From Candidatus Hydrogenedentota bacterium (lineage in GTDB: Bacteria; Hydrogenedentota; Hydrogenedentia; Hydrogenedentales; JAEUWI01), in NCBI GenBank assembly GCA_019637335.1, contig JAHBVV010000015.1:89549-153548 (forward strand): a stretch of DNA of 64,000 nucleotides. Reading direction: 5' to 3'. The notes below the pieces were generated by a model, which was not told the origin of the DNA, did no database searches, and worked only from the letters and a program-made list of their open reading frames with translations. The translations under genes and the position numbers were made by a program. Numbering within the stretch: position 1 is the stretch's first letter; each line of letters starts with the position of its first letter. Positions 26,401-34,751 of this stretch are shown piece by piece.

Positions 26401-28566
26401 CTACCGCTTCTCCACCGGTGCCCCCGGCTTTTCCTCATTCTTCATGCACGCGATCACCACGTCCACCAACTCGCCCGGAGCCGCGCCGCCAAGGCGTTCC
26501 AGGATGTCATCCCGCGCCGCAAACCCAAGTTCGTCGGCGGCGATGCTGATGTCGTCCGCCAGGCCGGGGTCCATCCACGGAGTCGGGTCGGTGAGGCCCT
26601 TTTCCTCGATGTACTCCCGCAGGTACTTCGCCGCACGGCGCGCCGTCACCATCAGGTGATCCGCCGTTTCGTCAAGGTCGCAGCCAGCGGCAAACAGCCG
26701 GAACGCCTCCGCCTGGATGCGGCCCCCCCGGCCCTGTTTAGACTTCGGCGCCCGCCCAGCCCCAGCGCCGGCGAACTCGCGTATCACCGGCAGGAAACGA
26801 GCGGCATAGTCGGCGCACTTCCGCTCGCCGACCCCGCTCACCTGGAGGAACTCCACTTCGTTTTTCGGCTTCTTCCGCGCCATGTCGCGCAGGGCCGCGT
26901 CCCCAAACACCGCGAAGGCGGGCCCGCCGTTCTCCTGCGCAATTTCGCGACGGAGCGCGCGCAGCCGCTCGAAAAGCTTCTTGTCCACGCCGTCCCACGA
27001 CTTCGCGGCCGCGGCGGAAGCCCGGCGGGGGGCGCGGGCCGTCTCCGCGGGCGCGAGCAGGCGCGGGGTCTCCTCACCGCGCAGGACCTGCCGCCCCCGC
27101 GCGGTGACCTGGAGGATATTGTACTCCCCGGTCTTTTCCAGGTACCCCTGGGACGCCAGCTGCTCGATCCAGTTGCGGATGGTCCGGCCGTCGTGCTCCG
27201 CCAGAATCCCGAAGGTGCTAAGCTGATCGTGTCCCTTCTCCACCACGCGGTGCTCCCGCGCCCCCTGCAGGATCAACGTCGTGTAGCTCGGGCCCGCGAC
27301 GGGGCCGAGCCGCGCGGCGCAGGAGAGGATCTTCTGCGCCACCACCAGCGCGTCCTTCACGAGGTCCGCATTGCCCAGGCACAGGTCGCAGGCGCCGCAG
27401 TTGGGCTTGTCGATCTTCTCGCCAAAGTACTCCATCAGCACGCGGTGGCGGCACGCGACCGCCGTGCAATAGTTGTACATGTCGTGGAGTTTGGCCTGGG
27501 CGATGCGCATTGCTTCGCTGTCCAGATCCTTCAGCAGGAAGTTCCACAGGTTGAAGTCGCTGCCGGAATAGAGCAGCAGGCATTCCGCCTCCAGGCCATC
27601 CCGGCCCGCGCGCCCGCTTTCCTGCTGGTAGTGCTCGATGGTCTTGGGCATGCCGGTGTGGATGACGTAGCGCACGTCGGGCTTGTCGATCCCCATGCCG
27701 AACGCCACCGTCGCCACGATGAGTTCCGCGCCCTCCCGCGAAAAGGCCTCCTGGTTCCGCTGCCGCTCCTCCGGACTCATCCCCGCATGGTAGGGCAGGG
27801 CCTTGTGGCCGCGATCCGTCAGCGCCGCCGCCAGCTCCTCCACCTTCTTGCGCGTGATGCAGTAAATGACGCCCGATTCGCCCCGGCGCCGCTCCACAAC
27901 CTCCATCACCTGCGCCAGCTCGTTGGTGCGGCGCTCGGCGGCGTAGATCAGGTTCGGGCGGTCGGCCGAAGCCACCATGATCTCCGGATCGCGCAGTTTG
28001 AGCGCCGCGCAGATGTCCTGGCGCACGTGTGGCGTCGCGGTGGCGGTGTAGGCGTGAAAGGCCACCTCCGGAAAGGCCTCCCGCAGGCTCTCCAGCGCCC
28101 GGTACTCCGGCCGGAAATCGTGGCCCCACTGGCTGATGCAGTGGGCCTCGTCAATCGCGATAAACGAGATCGGCCGCTTCTTGAGGTACGCAATGAAATC
28201 CGGCTTCACCGCCCGCTCGGGAGCCACATACAGCAGTTTCACCGCCCCCGACTGGATGGCCTCGTGGGTCTCGCGGCGCTCCCGCGCGGTCAGGCTGCTG
28301 TTGATGCACGCCGCGCCCGCCCCCACCGCCCGAAGGCTGTCCACCTGATCCTTCATCAGCGAAATCAGCGGCGAAACGACCACCGCCATCCCGTCGCGGG
28401 CCAGGGCCGGCGCCTGGTAGCACAGGGACTTGCCCCCGCCCGTGGGCAGCACCACAAGCGAATCGCGCCCCGCCATGATGCACTCCATGGCGCTGGACTG
28501 GAAGGGCCGCAACGCGTCATAGCCCCAGACGCGGCGTACAATTTCGGAGAGCTTGCCGTCAGGCAT
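26401..28566 (-). CDS. recQ: ATP-dependent DNA helicase RecQ
   Basis: 721 residues from the ATG at 28566 (MPDGKLSEIVRRVWGYDALR). A longer frame to 28620 lacks support. Domains in order: helicase core with Walker A LPTGGGKSLCYQ, Walker B 'FIAIDEAHCISQWGHDFRPEY', motif III 'YTATATP' and motif VI 'QESGRAGRDGL'. A Zn-binding region follows with four Cys (C of 'VACRHR' and 'NCGACDLC'), then a winged helix (~430-520), an HRDC domain ('WDGVDKKLFERLRALRREI') and a C-terminal helix-turn-helix ('EAFRLFAAGCDLDETADHLM'). RecQ unwinds DNA 3' to 5' in recombination and repair. The Rhs remnant ends against its 3' end. Confidence 0.95.
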   Translation of the reverse strand: MPDGKLSEIVRRVWGYDALRPFQSSAMECIMAGRDSLVVLPTGGGKSLCYQAPALARDGMAVVVSPLISLMKDQVDSLRAVGAGAACINSSLTARERRETHEAIQSGAVKLLYVAPERAVKPDFIAYLKKRPISFIAIDEAHCISQWGHDFRPEYRALESLREAFPEVAFHAYTATATPHVRQDICAALKLRDPEIMVASADRPNLIYAAERRTNELAQVMEVVERRRGESGVIYCITRKKVEELAAALTDRGHKALPYHAGMSPEERQRNQEAFSREGAELIVATVAFGMGIDKPDVRYVIHTGMPKTIEHYQQESGRAGRDGLEAECLLLYSGSDFNLWNFLLKDLDSEAMRIAQAKLHDMYNYCTAVACRHRVLMEYFGEKIDKPNCGACDLCLGNADLVKDALVVAQKILSCAARLGPVAGPSYTTLILQGAREHRVVEKGHDQLSTFGILAEHDGRTIRNWIEQLASQGYLEKTGEYNILQVTARGRQVLRGEETPRLLAPAETARAPRRASAAAAKSWDGVDKKLFERLRALRREIAQENGGPAFAVFGDAALRDMARKKPKNEVEFLQVSGVGERKCADYAARFLPVIREFAGAGAGRAPKSKQGRGGRIQAEAFRLFAAGCDLDETADHLMVTARRAAKYLREYIEEKGLTDPTPWMDPGLADDISIAADELGFAARDDILERLGGAAPGELVDVVIACMKNEEKPGAPVEKR

Positions 28567-28747
28567 GCGCGGAGTGTACCACAGCGCTCCGCAACGCGTC
28601 GATAGAACGACGCCCCACAATCTCGCCGATGGTCCGCCGTGGCGGAAATGTCCGCGATCCTGCGATTCAGGCTATTCTTGACCGAAACACGCATTCACAC
28701 CGGTGGCTGCTTCATCCCGCCCATGTGTTACGGCTTCGGGTATCGTT

Positions 28748-29356
28748 TCAGAATTTGAAGCCAACTCCAATTCCGAGCGCGTTGGCGCCGGAATTGTGGC
28801 TGCCGAGGCTCGCATTCGAGATGTGCTGGTAGTGCACCTGGACGTGCCAGTCGGACTTGAACGCGTAGCCCACACCGATATTGCTCAGGAAATTGAGGTT
28901 GGAATTATTCCCGTTGAATTTGCCGGCATGCACAAGCGCCGTAATACCGGCTTCCGCAAACCAGCCCCGGTACTCGTCTTTCACCTGGTAAATTCGCCCT
29001 GAGAGCCCGATACCCCCGCCCCAGACGGTGTCGCCGTCCTCGTGATCGTTGTCGCCGAACCAGCGCTGGAAAAGATCGCGGTCGCGATGCTCATCCTGGG
29101 TGTACACGAAGAGGGGCAGAAGGCGGAGGCCCAGGGTCGTGCGGCTGGTCGCCGGCACTTCGTACTCCGCGACGACGTTCAGGCTGTAATCCCCGGAGCG
29201 GTCCCGGCTTCCCTGGTGAACGCCAAAATCATTGTTGAGTTCGAGGCGCCAGCGGCCCGCGTCAAAATCCAGGCCGGCCTGGGCGGTCTGGCACCAGGCG
29301 GCCAGAAAAAAGGCCGCCGCCAGCGACGTTGCATTAACACACTTCAGGAAATTCAT
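28748..29356 (-). CDS. PagL-like lipid A 3-O-deacylase (acyloxyacyl hydrolase family)
   Basis: 202 residues from the ATG at 29356 (MNFLKCVNATSLAAAFFLAA, signal peptide ending near AQA); GGGGAG lies upstream. Residues after the signal form alternating amphipathic strands typical of an 8-stranded outer-membrane barrel. The C-terminal part has 'HYQHISNASLGSHNSGANALGIGVGFKF' in pieces: HISNAS matches the PagL catalytic His-x-Ser-Asn signature, and the protein ends in Phe as barrel proteins do. PagL removes the 3-O acyl chain of lipid A in the outer membrane. It is the last gene of the run of leftward lipid-transport genes, 123 bp after its neighbour, so it may be part of the same envelope programme. 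Confidence 0.8.
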   Translation of the reverse strand: MNFLKCVNATSLAAAFFLAAWCQTAQAGLDFDAGRWRLELNNDFGVHQGSRDRSGDYSLNVVAEYEVPATSRTTLGLRLLPLFVYTQDEHRDRDLFQRWFGDNDHEDGDTVWGGGIGLSGRIYQVKDEYRGWFAEAGITALVHAGKFNGNNSNLNFLSNIGVGYAFKSDWHVQVHYQHISNASLGSHNSGANALGIGVGFKF

Positions 29357-29479
29357 GGCGTTCAGACTCCCCGGGACCATTCCGGCCCGATTGCTACCCG
29401 TTACGCCGCGCGCGGGAGGCGCGGCGCCCTCAACTATTGCGCTGCCCTGGCGGCGCGCGTGCGATGTCAAACGCGGCCG

Positions 29480-30277
29480 CTAGGCCATGGTTACGTAATA
29501 GGCGAGCACACCATCGTTGAAGTAATGCTTGTCGATATCCAGATAGCACGACCCGCGGAGGTTGTAAACCCGGCCCACGAGGCGATTATCCGCGAAAAAG
29601 CCCTTGCTTCTCAACTGCAGCAGCGCCCGCTCCGGTTGCAGGGACTCGATCTCCACCTCCAGATCGCTCAGCGTGATGGGGCGCCGGAGCAGGGCAACCT
29701 CTTTTTCGCAACGGAAAACGCGGGCCCGGGAGGGAAGCGCGCCGCCGATCCGGAAGCTCTTCCCGCCGCCCCCGGCCACCACGCGAATTACCTCGCCGGA
29801 AGTCGCGTCGGTAATGTTCCACCAACGGTGGCTCGGGTCGGCCTCGACCGTGTAGCCGCTCGTGTCGTGATTGTCGGTCAGGCTGAAAAGCGTGCCACGG
29901 GCATGGGCGGGGTGCCGGAGTAGAATGTGGTCCGCAAAGGGGTCGGGAAAATCCTGTGCCGATTCCCGGGCGTCGGGCACGCCGTGCGCGGCCGCGAGCA
30001 CCCGGCGCGCGCGTAGCTCGGCCACAAAGGCGCGTATCGTGAACACCACAATGCCGAAGACAATCAGCGCCACAAACGCAATCGCGCCATAGCGCAGCCA
30101 GTCGGGCTTGTCGAAATAGACGCCGACGAAAATGGCGCCGAGCGCTTCCGCAATGCACACAAGATAGGCCGTTATCAGACCCATGGTGAGCGAGTTGTTC
30201 GTTCGCGGCAGGTTGTGGTAGCAAACGGCCCGCTCGTAGTCCGACAGGTGATCGTGGGATTCGGGCTGTACCGTCAT
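29480..30277 (-). CDS. Membrane protein of unknown function with a possible tubby/LURP-like C-terminal domain
   Basis: 265 residues. The N-terminal 40 residues are cytoplasmic-looking (MTVQPESHDHLSDYERAVCY). Two membrane segments follow, 'MGLITAYLVCIAEALGAIFV' and 'YGAIAFVALIVFGIVVF'. The remaining ~150 residues are soluble and beta-rich: 'GYTVEADPSHRWWNITDATS', 'DLEVEIESLQPERALLQLRS', 'GRVYNLRGSCYLDIDKHYFN'. The pattern faintly recalls LURP-one/phospholipid-scramblase-type barrels, which is a guess. Its start is 36 bp after the PqiC-like lipoprotein, so it is probably part of the Mla operon and may aid lipid handling. Confidence 0.55.
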   Translation of the reverse strand: MTVQPESHDHLSDYERAVCYHNLPRTNNSLTMGLITAYLVCIAEALGAIFVGVYFDKPDWLRYGAIAFVALIVFGIVVFTIRAFVAELRARRVLAAAHGVPDARESAQDFPDPFADHILLRHPAHARGTLFSLTDNHDTSGYTVEADPSHRWWNITDATSGEVIRVVAGGGGKSFRIGGALPSRARVFRCEKEVALLRRPITLSDLEVEIESLQPERALLQLRSKGFFADNRLVGRVYNLRGSCYLDIDKHYFNDGVLAYYVTMA

Positions 30278-30313
30278 GGCGTCACTTTCCGGCCTGGGCG
30301 GCCGCTCCGGAGG

Positions 30314-30862
30314 TTAGAGCGCGGCGGCGTCGGCCACTATCTCGCGGGCGATCGTTTCCAGCAAGTCCGACAGGGACAGCACCACACCGCCGGGCGTCGC
30401 GGAAACCGCGGGCCCCCGCGCGGTGTACGTTTTCGCCAGCGCGGGCGTCGAGTAGTGGCTCGCGCTCGCCTCGCGTATCTCCACCGCCAGCCGTACGTGC
30501 GCTTCCGCGCCGCCGGGGCTGTCCACCTGCTCAAAAGCCTGCAGCACACCCGAGATCACGTAGGAGCGGCGCTCCGGATCGGTGGGGCCAAACTCCGCCG
30601 ACAGCTTCTCCGCAAGCAGCTCGTCGAGGCTGGCCGCCCATTGCGCGGCGGCGTAGTACTCCACTTCCGTCGGGCTCTTCTTAATGAGAATGCGCTTGTT
30701 CTGCAGCGGCTCCGCCACGCGAAGACGCTTCACCGCGATGTTCACCGGGCTCCCGGCCTGGGCCGAGGGGGCCATGTTCAGGGTGTAGAGGTCCGGGCCG
30801 CCCGATGTTACACAACCGGCGGCGATGGCCCCGAAAAGGGCCAGGAACATGATCTGCTTCAT
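30314..30862 (-). CDS. ABC-type transport auxiliary lipoprotein (PqiC-like)
   Basis: 182 residues from the ATG at 30862, preceded by TAGGAG. MKQIMFLALFGAIAAGC is a lipoprotein signal with the lipobox AAGC. The mature part 'DLYTLNMAPSAQ', 'VNIAVKRLRVAEPLQNKRILIKKSPTEVEYY', 'QWAASLDELLAEKL' and the long C-terminal helix match the ABC_trans_aux family (PqiC/YmbA-like). These outer-membrane lipoproteins assemble with MCE proteins to bridge the periplasm. It lies directly downstream of the mlaD-like gene, as expected for such a system. The start is well supported; longer in-frame sequence to 30919 has no signal peptide. Confidence 0.85.
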   Translation of the reverse strand: MKQIMFLALFGAIAAGCVTSGGPDLYTLNMAPSAQAGSPVNIAVKRLRVAEPLQNKRILIKKSPTEVEYYAAAQWAASLDELLAEKLSAEFGPTDPERRSYVISGVLQAFEQVDSPGGAEAHVRLAVEIREASASHYSTPALAKTYTARGPAVSATPGGVVLSLSDLLETIAREIVADAAAL

Positions 30863-30930
30863 AGTTTCTCCTACCTCGGGCGCGCGCCCGGCGTCCGGGC
30901 CCGCCGGACCCCGCGCCACGGCGCCTGCCC

Positions 30931-32172
30931 TTACTTTCGCCCGCTCTCCGGGCGCCCGAAGAGCACCGACTGCGGGTGAGATTTCAGTTCTTCCAGCAGC
31001 ACGTTCAGGCTCTGGATGGTGTTGCCCAGATCGCCAACGAGATCCTCGATCGCCGGGCGGTTGAAGTGCACCAGGTCGCGGGTTTCCCCGGTCAGGTCCT
31101 TCACCTGCGCCAGCGTCTGTTCGAGGGTGACCAGGAGCGTCTCCAGATCCTTGCTTACCGTGCCCGTGATTTCGTTAAGATTCTTGATTATTCCATCGAT
31201 ATTCGCCTTGTTGTCCGTGACCGTCCGGGCGACGCCGTCCAGCGCGCGCGTGGCCGACTCCTGCAGCGGCGGCACCTTGTCCAGGATCGTCTCGATCTGC
31301 CGGTCGTACCCGTCCAGCATGGAATCGACGCTGGCGATCACATTCTCCACGTTGGCGGGATCCGGGCCGCCCCCGGCGGCCTTCGCCTTCGCCTCCTCGA
31401 CGCCGAGCAGGTCGCGGACGTCGCCGGTGATCCGGGAAACGCTGGCGAACTCCTTGCCGCCCGACGCCTCGGTCTCGATGGCGGCCTCCACGCCGAGGAG
31501 CCTGCGGAGATCCTCGGCGAGCAGCGCCACGTTGATGGCCTCGCCGCCTTCGGCCTGCGCCTTTTCAATCGCCTTCTTCACGCCAAGAAAGGCGCGCACA
31601 TCGGCGGCGATCCGCTCGATACTCGCCATTTCATCCCCGCCGGCGGCCTCCGCCTTTTTCGCGGCCTCCACGCCAAGGAAGTCGCGCACGTCGGCGATGA
31701 GCTGCTCGCTCCCGCCCACCAGGCCGTCCACGTCCGGGATGTCGATGAATCCGTAGCCGCTGTTGACGACCTGCATGTCGCCGCCATCGGGAAGCAGCGC
31801 CGCGTCGGGCGTGCCCGTGGAGATTTCGAGGTGCTTCTCCGATGTGAGGCCGACCTGTTCGATCGTCGCGATGCTTGATGCGTTTACCGGCGCGCGCGGA
31901 TCCACGCGGGCCTCAACCAGGATCCGGGACTGGTCATCGGGATCGTAGGTGACCGCCGCCACACGGCCCACTTCCACGCCGCCGAATCGCACCAGGGCGT
32001 TGTTCCCCAGGCCGACCGTGCTCGTGAAGCGCGCATACAGCACCTTGCGTTCCGGCTCGGGCTGCAAGCGCTCGATCACGACGACAAACGCCACCGCCAC
32101 GGCCAGGCTGATGATCACCATCAGGCCCGCGGTAATCTCCGTCTGGGTGAAACTATACTTTTTTACGGCCAT
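30931..32172 (-). CDS. mlaD: MlaD-type MCE protein with four tandem 30-residue repeats
   Basis: 413 residues; the ATG at 32172 follows AAGGAGG. Residues 15-33 anchor it in the inner membrane ('GLMVIISLAVAVAFVVVI'). Residues ~43-120 are the MCE domain ('VLYARFTSTVGLGNNALVRFGG', 'IATIEQVGLTSEKHLEI'). Residues 161-280 hold four gap-free 30-residue repeats (DVRDFLGVEAAKKAEAAGG, DVRAFLGVKKAIEKAQAEGG, DLRRLLGVEAAIETEASGG, DVRDLLGVEEAKAKAAGGG). A long helical tail (~285-405) follows, as in MCE proteins that form needles or tunnels. MCE rings carry phospholipids between membranes with the MlaE-MlaF transporter. The repeats are not part of the usual MlaD layout and may set the length of the tether. 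Confidence 0.9.
   Translation of the reverse strand: MAVKKYSFTQTEITAGLMVIISLAVAVAFVVVIERLQPEPERKVLYARFTSTVGLGNNALVRFGGVEVGRVAAVTYDPDDQSRILVEARVDPRAPVNASSIATIEQVGLTSEKHLEISTGTPDAALLPDGGDMQVVNSGYGFIDIPDVDGLVGGSEQLIADVRDFLGVEAAKKAEAAGGDEMASIERIAADVRAFLGVKKAIEKAQAEGGEAINVALLAEDLRRLLGVEAAIETEASGGKEFASVSRITGDVRDLLGVEEAKAKAAGGGPDPANVENVIASVDSMLDGYDRQIETILDKVPPLQESATRALDGVARTVTDNKANIDGIIKNLNEITGTVSKDLETLLVTLEQTLAQVKDLTGETRDLVHFNRPAIEDLVGDLGNTIQSLNVLLEELKSHPQSVLFGRPESGRK
31333..31692 (-). repeat. Four tandem 90-bp coding repeats inside the mlaD-like gene
   Basis: The repeat units encode residues 161-190, 191-220, 221-250 and 251-280 of the MlaD-like protein with an exact 90-bp period and no indels. 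The shared pattern is D-V/L-R-x2-LGV-x2-A-x8-GG, ending in a hydrophobic helix-like stretch. Nucleotide identity is reduced, so the duplication is not recent. Confidence 0.9.
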
Positions 32173-32254
32173 GGCCTCCTTGCTCCACTTCTACGCCGCG
32201 GCGGCCCAACGGCGCGCACGCGTGGCAATTCCGTTACGGCGGCTGCCCGCGCCG

Positions 32255-33055
32255 CTAGTCCGCACCTGTCAGGGATTGGAGGTACTTCGCGGTATCCTCC
32301 CCTTCCGCATCGGGGCGCCGCGCGAAAAACTGCTCTATAAATGGATGATCGATATTCTGAATGTCGTCCAGCGTGCCCAGCCCGATCACCTTGCCCTTGT
32401 CGAGCATCACGATGCGGTCCGCGATCAGCTTGACGCTTTCCATCTCGTGCGTGACGACCACGCTGGTCAAATTGAACGTGCTCTGCATCTTCCGGATAAG
32501 CATGTCCAGGCCCGCGCCGACAATCGGGTCGAGGCCGGCGGAGGGCTCGTCATAAAAAATGATGTCGGGGTCCATCGCCATCGCGCGGGCGAGCCCGGCC
32601 CGCTTTTTCATGCCGCCGCTGAGCTCGGCGGGCATGAAGCCTTCAAACCCCCCGAGCCCGACCAGCTGCAGCTTGATCTTCGTCATGATATCGATGGTCG
32701 AGGGATCGAGCTTCGTGTGCTCCCGGAGCGGCAGCGCCACGTTGTCGCCCACCGTCATCGAGTTGAACAGCGCGGAACCCTGGAAACACATCCCCATGCG
32801 CTTCCGGACTTCGATGCGCTCCTCGTCGGTCATCCTGGTGAAGTCCTGGCCGTTGAAGAGGATCTGGCCCGAGTGCGGGCGCATCAGCCCGACAAGATTG
32901 CGCAGGAGCGTGCTCTTGCCACAGCCGGAGCCGCCGAGAATCACAAACACCTCGCCGCGCCGCACGGTGATATTGACGCCGTCCAGCACGGTGCGCTCGC
33001 CGTATTTCACGCGCAGGTCGCGTACTTCGAGTATGTTGTCGGGTTTCGTATCCAT
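32255..33055 (-). CDS. mlaF: MlaF-type ABC transporter ATP-binding protein
   Basis: 266 residues. Walker A is GGSGCGKST, the Q-loop lies in 'MGMCFQGSALFNSMTV', the signature is LSGGMKKRAGLARAMAMDP, Walker B is IIFYDEPSAGLDP and the switch His is in 'VVVTHEMESV'. 'GSALFNSMTVGDNVALPLRE' and 'AGLDPIVGAGLDMLI' are characteristic of the MlaF/TTG2A group rather than of importers in general. It powers phospholipid movement by the MlaE permease at the inner membrane. The start is 4 bp downstream of the mlaE stop; an 82-bp gap then separates it from mlaD. Confidence 0.93.
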   Translation of the reverse strand: MDTKPDNILEVRDLRVKYGERTVLDGVNITVRRGEVFVILGGSGCGKSTLLRNLVGLMRPHSGQILFNGQDFTRMTDEERIEVRKRMGMCFQGSALFNSMTVGDNVALPLREHTKLDPSTIDIMTKIKLQLVGLGGFEGFMPAELSGGMKKRAGLARAMAMDPDIIFYDEPSAGLDPIVGAGLDMLIRKMQSTFNLTSVVVTHEMESVKLIADRIVMLDKGKVIGLGTLDDIQNIDHPFIEQFFARRPDAEGEDTAKYLQSLTGAD

Positions 33056-33059
33056 GAGC

Positions 33060-33851
33060 CTACTGGGAGAAGAACAGCGCGGTCCAGATGAGGTCCACGA
33101 CGATGATAATCAGGATCGAAGTTACAACGGAGGATGTTGTTTGCCGGCCAACGCCCTCCGCGCCGCCCTCGACCTGGAAGCCGCGGAAAACGCCGACCCA
33201 GCAAATGGTGACGGCGAAGAAGAAACTCTTAATAAGACCCGAAATCAGGTCCATCCGCGTCAGCGCGCTGGCGGTCTGGTTGTAGTACACCATCGGGTCG
33301 ACGCCGACCAGCACAACGCCGGCAAAGGCCCCGCCGAGGATCATGATCAGCATGGCGAGCACGGTAACGCAGGGTACGGCGAAAAGCATGGCCAGGAACT
33401 TGGGAACGACGAGGAATTTCGTCGGGTTCAGGCCCATCACGTTGAGCGCGTCAATTTCCTCGGCCACCTTCATGGTGCCGATTTCGGCGGTGATGGCGGA
33501 GCCGCAACGGCCGGTGATGAGGATCGCGGTCATGAGCGGCGCGAGCTCGCGAAGCGCCGAAATGCCGACGAGGTTGGCGATAAGCTGCGTGGCGCCCCAT
33601 TTCTGGAGCGTGTAGGCCCCCTGCAGCGCCATGATCACCCCGATCAGCGCGCAGATGAGCCCCACAATCGGAAGCGATCGCACGCCGAACTCGACGAAAT
33701 GCTCGACCGTGCTCCGGATACGCAGGCCCTTGCCCCGCAGAGGCTGCCAGAAAACCCAGTTGAGGGTGTCCACCATCAGGACGCAAACCGTGGAGGCCGC
33801 GTAAAGGGCGTTCAGCGTGGAACGGCCGGTATTTCCGAGCAGGGCAGACAT
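33060..33851 (-). CDS. mlaE: MlaE-type ABC transporter permease
   Basis: 263 residues with about five or six membrane segments ('LPIVGLICALIGVIMALQGA', 'LAMLFAVPCVTVLAMLIMIL', 'SVVTSILIIIVVDLIWTALF'). 'LRELAPLMTAILITGRCGSAITAEIGTMKV' and 'EEIDALNVMGLNPTKFLVVPK' are the conserved MlaE blocks. The N-terminal amphipathic helix ('GLRIRSTVEHFVEFGVRSL') is also standard. It forms the membrane core of the phospholipid transporter with MlaF below and the MCE ring above. The STAS gene ends 6 bp upstream, as mlaB-like genes often do in such operons. Confidence 0.93.
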   Translation of the reverse strand: MSALLGNTGRSTLNALYAASTVCVLMVDTLNWVFWQPLRGKGLRIRSTVEHFVEFGVRSLPIVGLICALIGVIMALQGAYTLQKWGATQLIANLVGISALRELAPLMTAILITGRCGSAITAEIGTMKVAEEIDALNVMGLNPTKFLVVPKFLAMLFAVPCVTVLAMLIMILGGAFAGVVLVGVDPMVYYNQTASALTRMDLISGLIKSFFFAVTICWVGVFRGFQVEGGAEGVGRQTTSSVVTSILIIIVVDLIWTALFFSQ

Positions 33852-33857
33852 CCGCGG

Positions 33858-34172
33858 CTACAACTGCTCCACGATTGGAAACACGGAGTCGAGCCGGGAA
33901 AGCTGCAGGACCTTCAGCACCGGCTGGGACGGCGCGACCAGCGCGAAGGAATCCGCGCCGCCCGCGGCCTGGAGTCCCTCCACCAGCGTCGCCACGCCCG
34001 AGGAATCCATATAGCCGACGTCCCGCAGGTCTATGCCGACCTTCCGCGTCTTGGCCTTGCAAGCCTTCAGAATGGCCTCGCGCAATTGCGGCGAGGAGTA
34101 CAGGTCGATCTCGCCCTTCGCGGCGACAATGCAATTGCCGTCCTGTTCGGTCTGATTCAGTTCAAGCGCCAT
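33858..34172 (-). CDS. STAS domain protein (anti-sigma factor antagonist or MlaB-like)
   Basis: 104 residues forming one STAS domain: 'VAAKGEIDLYSSPQLREAI', 'KVGIDLRDVGYMDSSGVATL', 'VLKVLQLSRLDSVFPI'. The Ser residues in MDSSG are where SpoIIAA/RsbV-type proteins are phosphorylated. Two roles compete. It ends 6 bp before mlaE, the position of MlaB-like STAS proteins that bind MlaF. It also lies downstream of an RsbW-like kinase and a PP2C phosphatase, the partners of an anti-anti-sigma factor. The intact phospho-Ser and the neighbouring kinase favour a switch that may act on the transporter, on a sigma factor, or on both. Confidence 0.9.
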   Translation of the reverse strand: MALELNQTEQDGNCIVAAKGEIDLYSSPQLREAILKACKAKTRKVGIDLRDVGYMDSSGVATLVEGLQAAGGADSFALVAPSQPVLKVLQLSRLDSVFPIVEQL

Positions 34173-34204
34173 GCAATATTACCTTTTATAATGTCGCGGC
34201 CGGC

Positions 34205-34240
34205 TGGGCCCGGGCCTCCGGAAAAGGCCCGCCCGGGCCA
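34205..34240. repeat. GC-rich inverted repeat between rsbW-like and STAS genes
   Basis: Arms TGGGCCCGGGC (34205-34215) and GCCCGGGCCA (34231-34240) can pair with one bulged base, enclosing a smaller repeat. There is no T run, so simple intrinsic termination is not indicated. It sits in the only long gap (147 bp) between the phospho-switch genes and the transporter genes and may be a processing or attenuation site. Confidence 0.4.
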
Positions 34241-34319
34241 AACTGCCCGATACGGTCTGGATAGCCCCGCGCCGCCCCACACGGCGCGCCTGGCCGACTT
34301 GTTGGCCGGTATCCGTATG

Positions 34320-34751
34320 TTACACTTTTCGCAGTCGCATTACGACGGTGTTGCCCGCCGCCGCGCCCGGCGTGAATTCGACGTCATCAAAAACATTGTA
34401 AATCAGGTGCATTCCCAGGCCGCCCGGCGTGAGGGCCTCGGCGATGATGTCCTCCTCCGATTTGCGCCGCACGCGCTCGTAGGGGGCCGGAACGCCATCG
34501 TCATGCAATACAAGCTCTATCCATCCATCCCGCGAATCCAGCGAAAGTTCCAGCGGGCGATCATCCGCCCCCCGGTACGCGTGCCGGATCGAATTCGTGC
34601 AGGCCTCGTCCACCGCCAGGACTATCTCCTGCACGCGGTCTTCCGCAACGCCCTGATTCAACAGGTAGCTGCGCACCATCGCGCGCACATCGCAAAGGAG
34701 GCGCGGCGCGGAACGGAACACTATCGATAAGTCCTTACCTTCCACCGGCAT
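34320..34751 (-). CDS. RsbW/SpoIIAB-like serine kinase (anti-sigma regulatory factor)
   Basis: 143 residues with a GHKL ATPase fold. The N box is 'VLAVDEACTNSIRHAY', the G1 box 'LVLHDDGVPAPYE' and the G2 box 'TPGGLGMHLIYNVFDDVEF'. Proteins of this class bind and phosphorylate STAS partners, and many also hold a sigma factor inactive. Its first 17 bp overlap the end of the PP2C phosphatase gene, so the two are translationally coupled, and the STAS gene follows 147 bp later. Kinase, phosphatase and STAS thus form a complete partner switch. No sigma factor gene lies within view. Confidence 0.9.
   Translation of the reverse strand: MPVEGKDLSIVFRSAPRLLCDVRAMVRSYLLNQGVAEDRVQEIVLAVDEACTNSIRHAYRGADDRPLELSLDSRDGWIELVLHDDGVPAPYERVRRKSEEDIIAEALTPGGLGMHLIYNVFDDVEFTPGAAAGNTVVMRLRKV

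Noticed and set aside
32559..34730. 723-codon rightward frame across the Mla operon
   Set aside because: It spans several well-supported leftward genes and their gaps, and its translation is low-complexity and charged.
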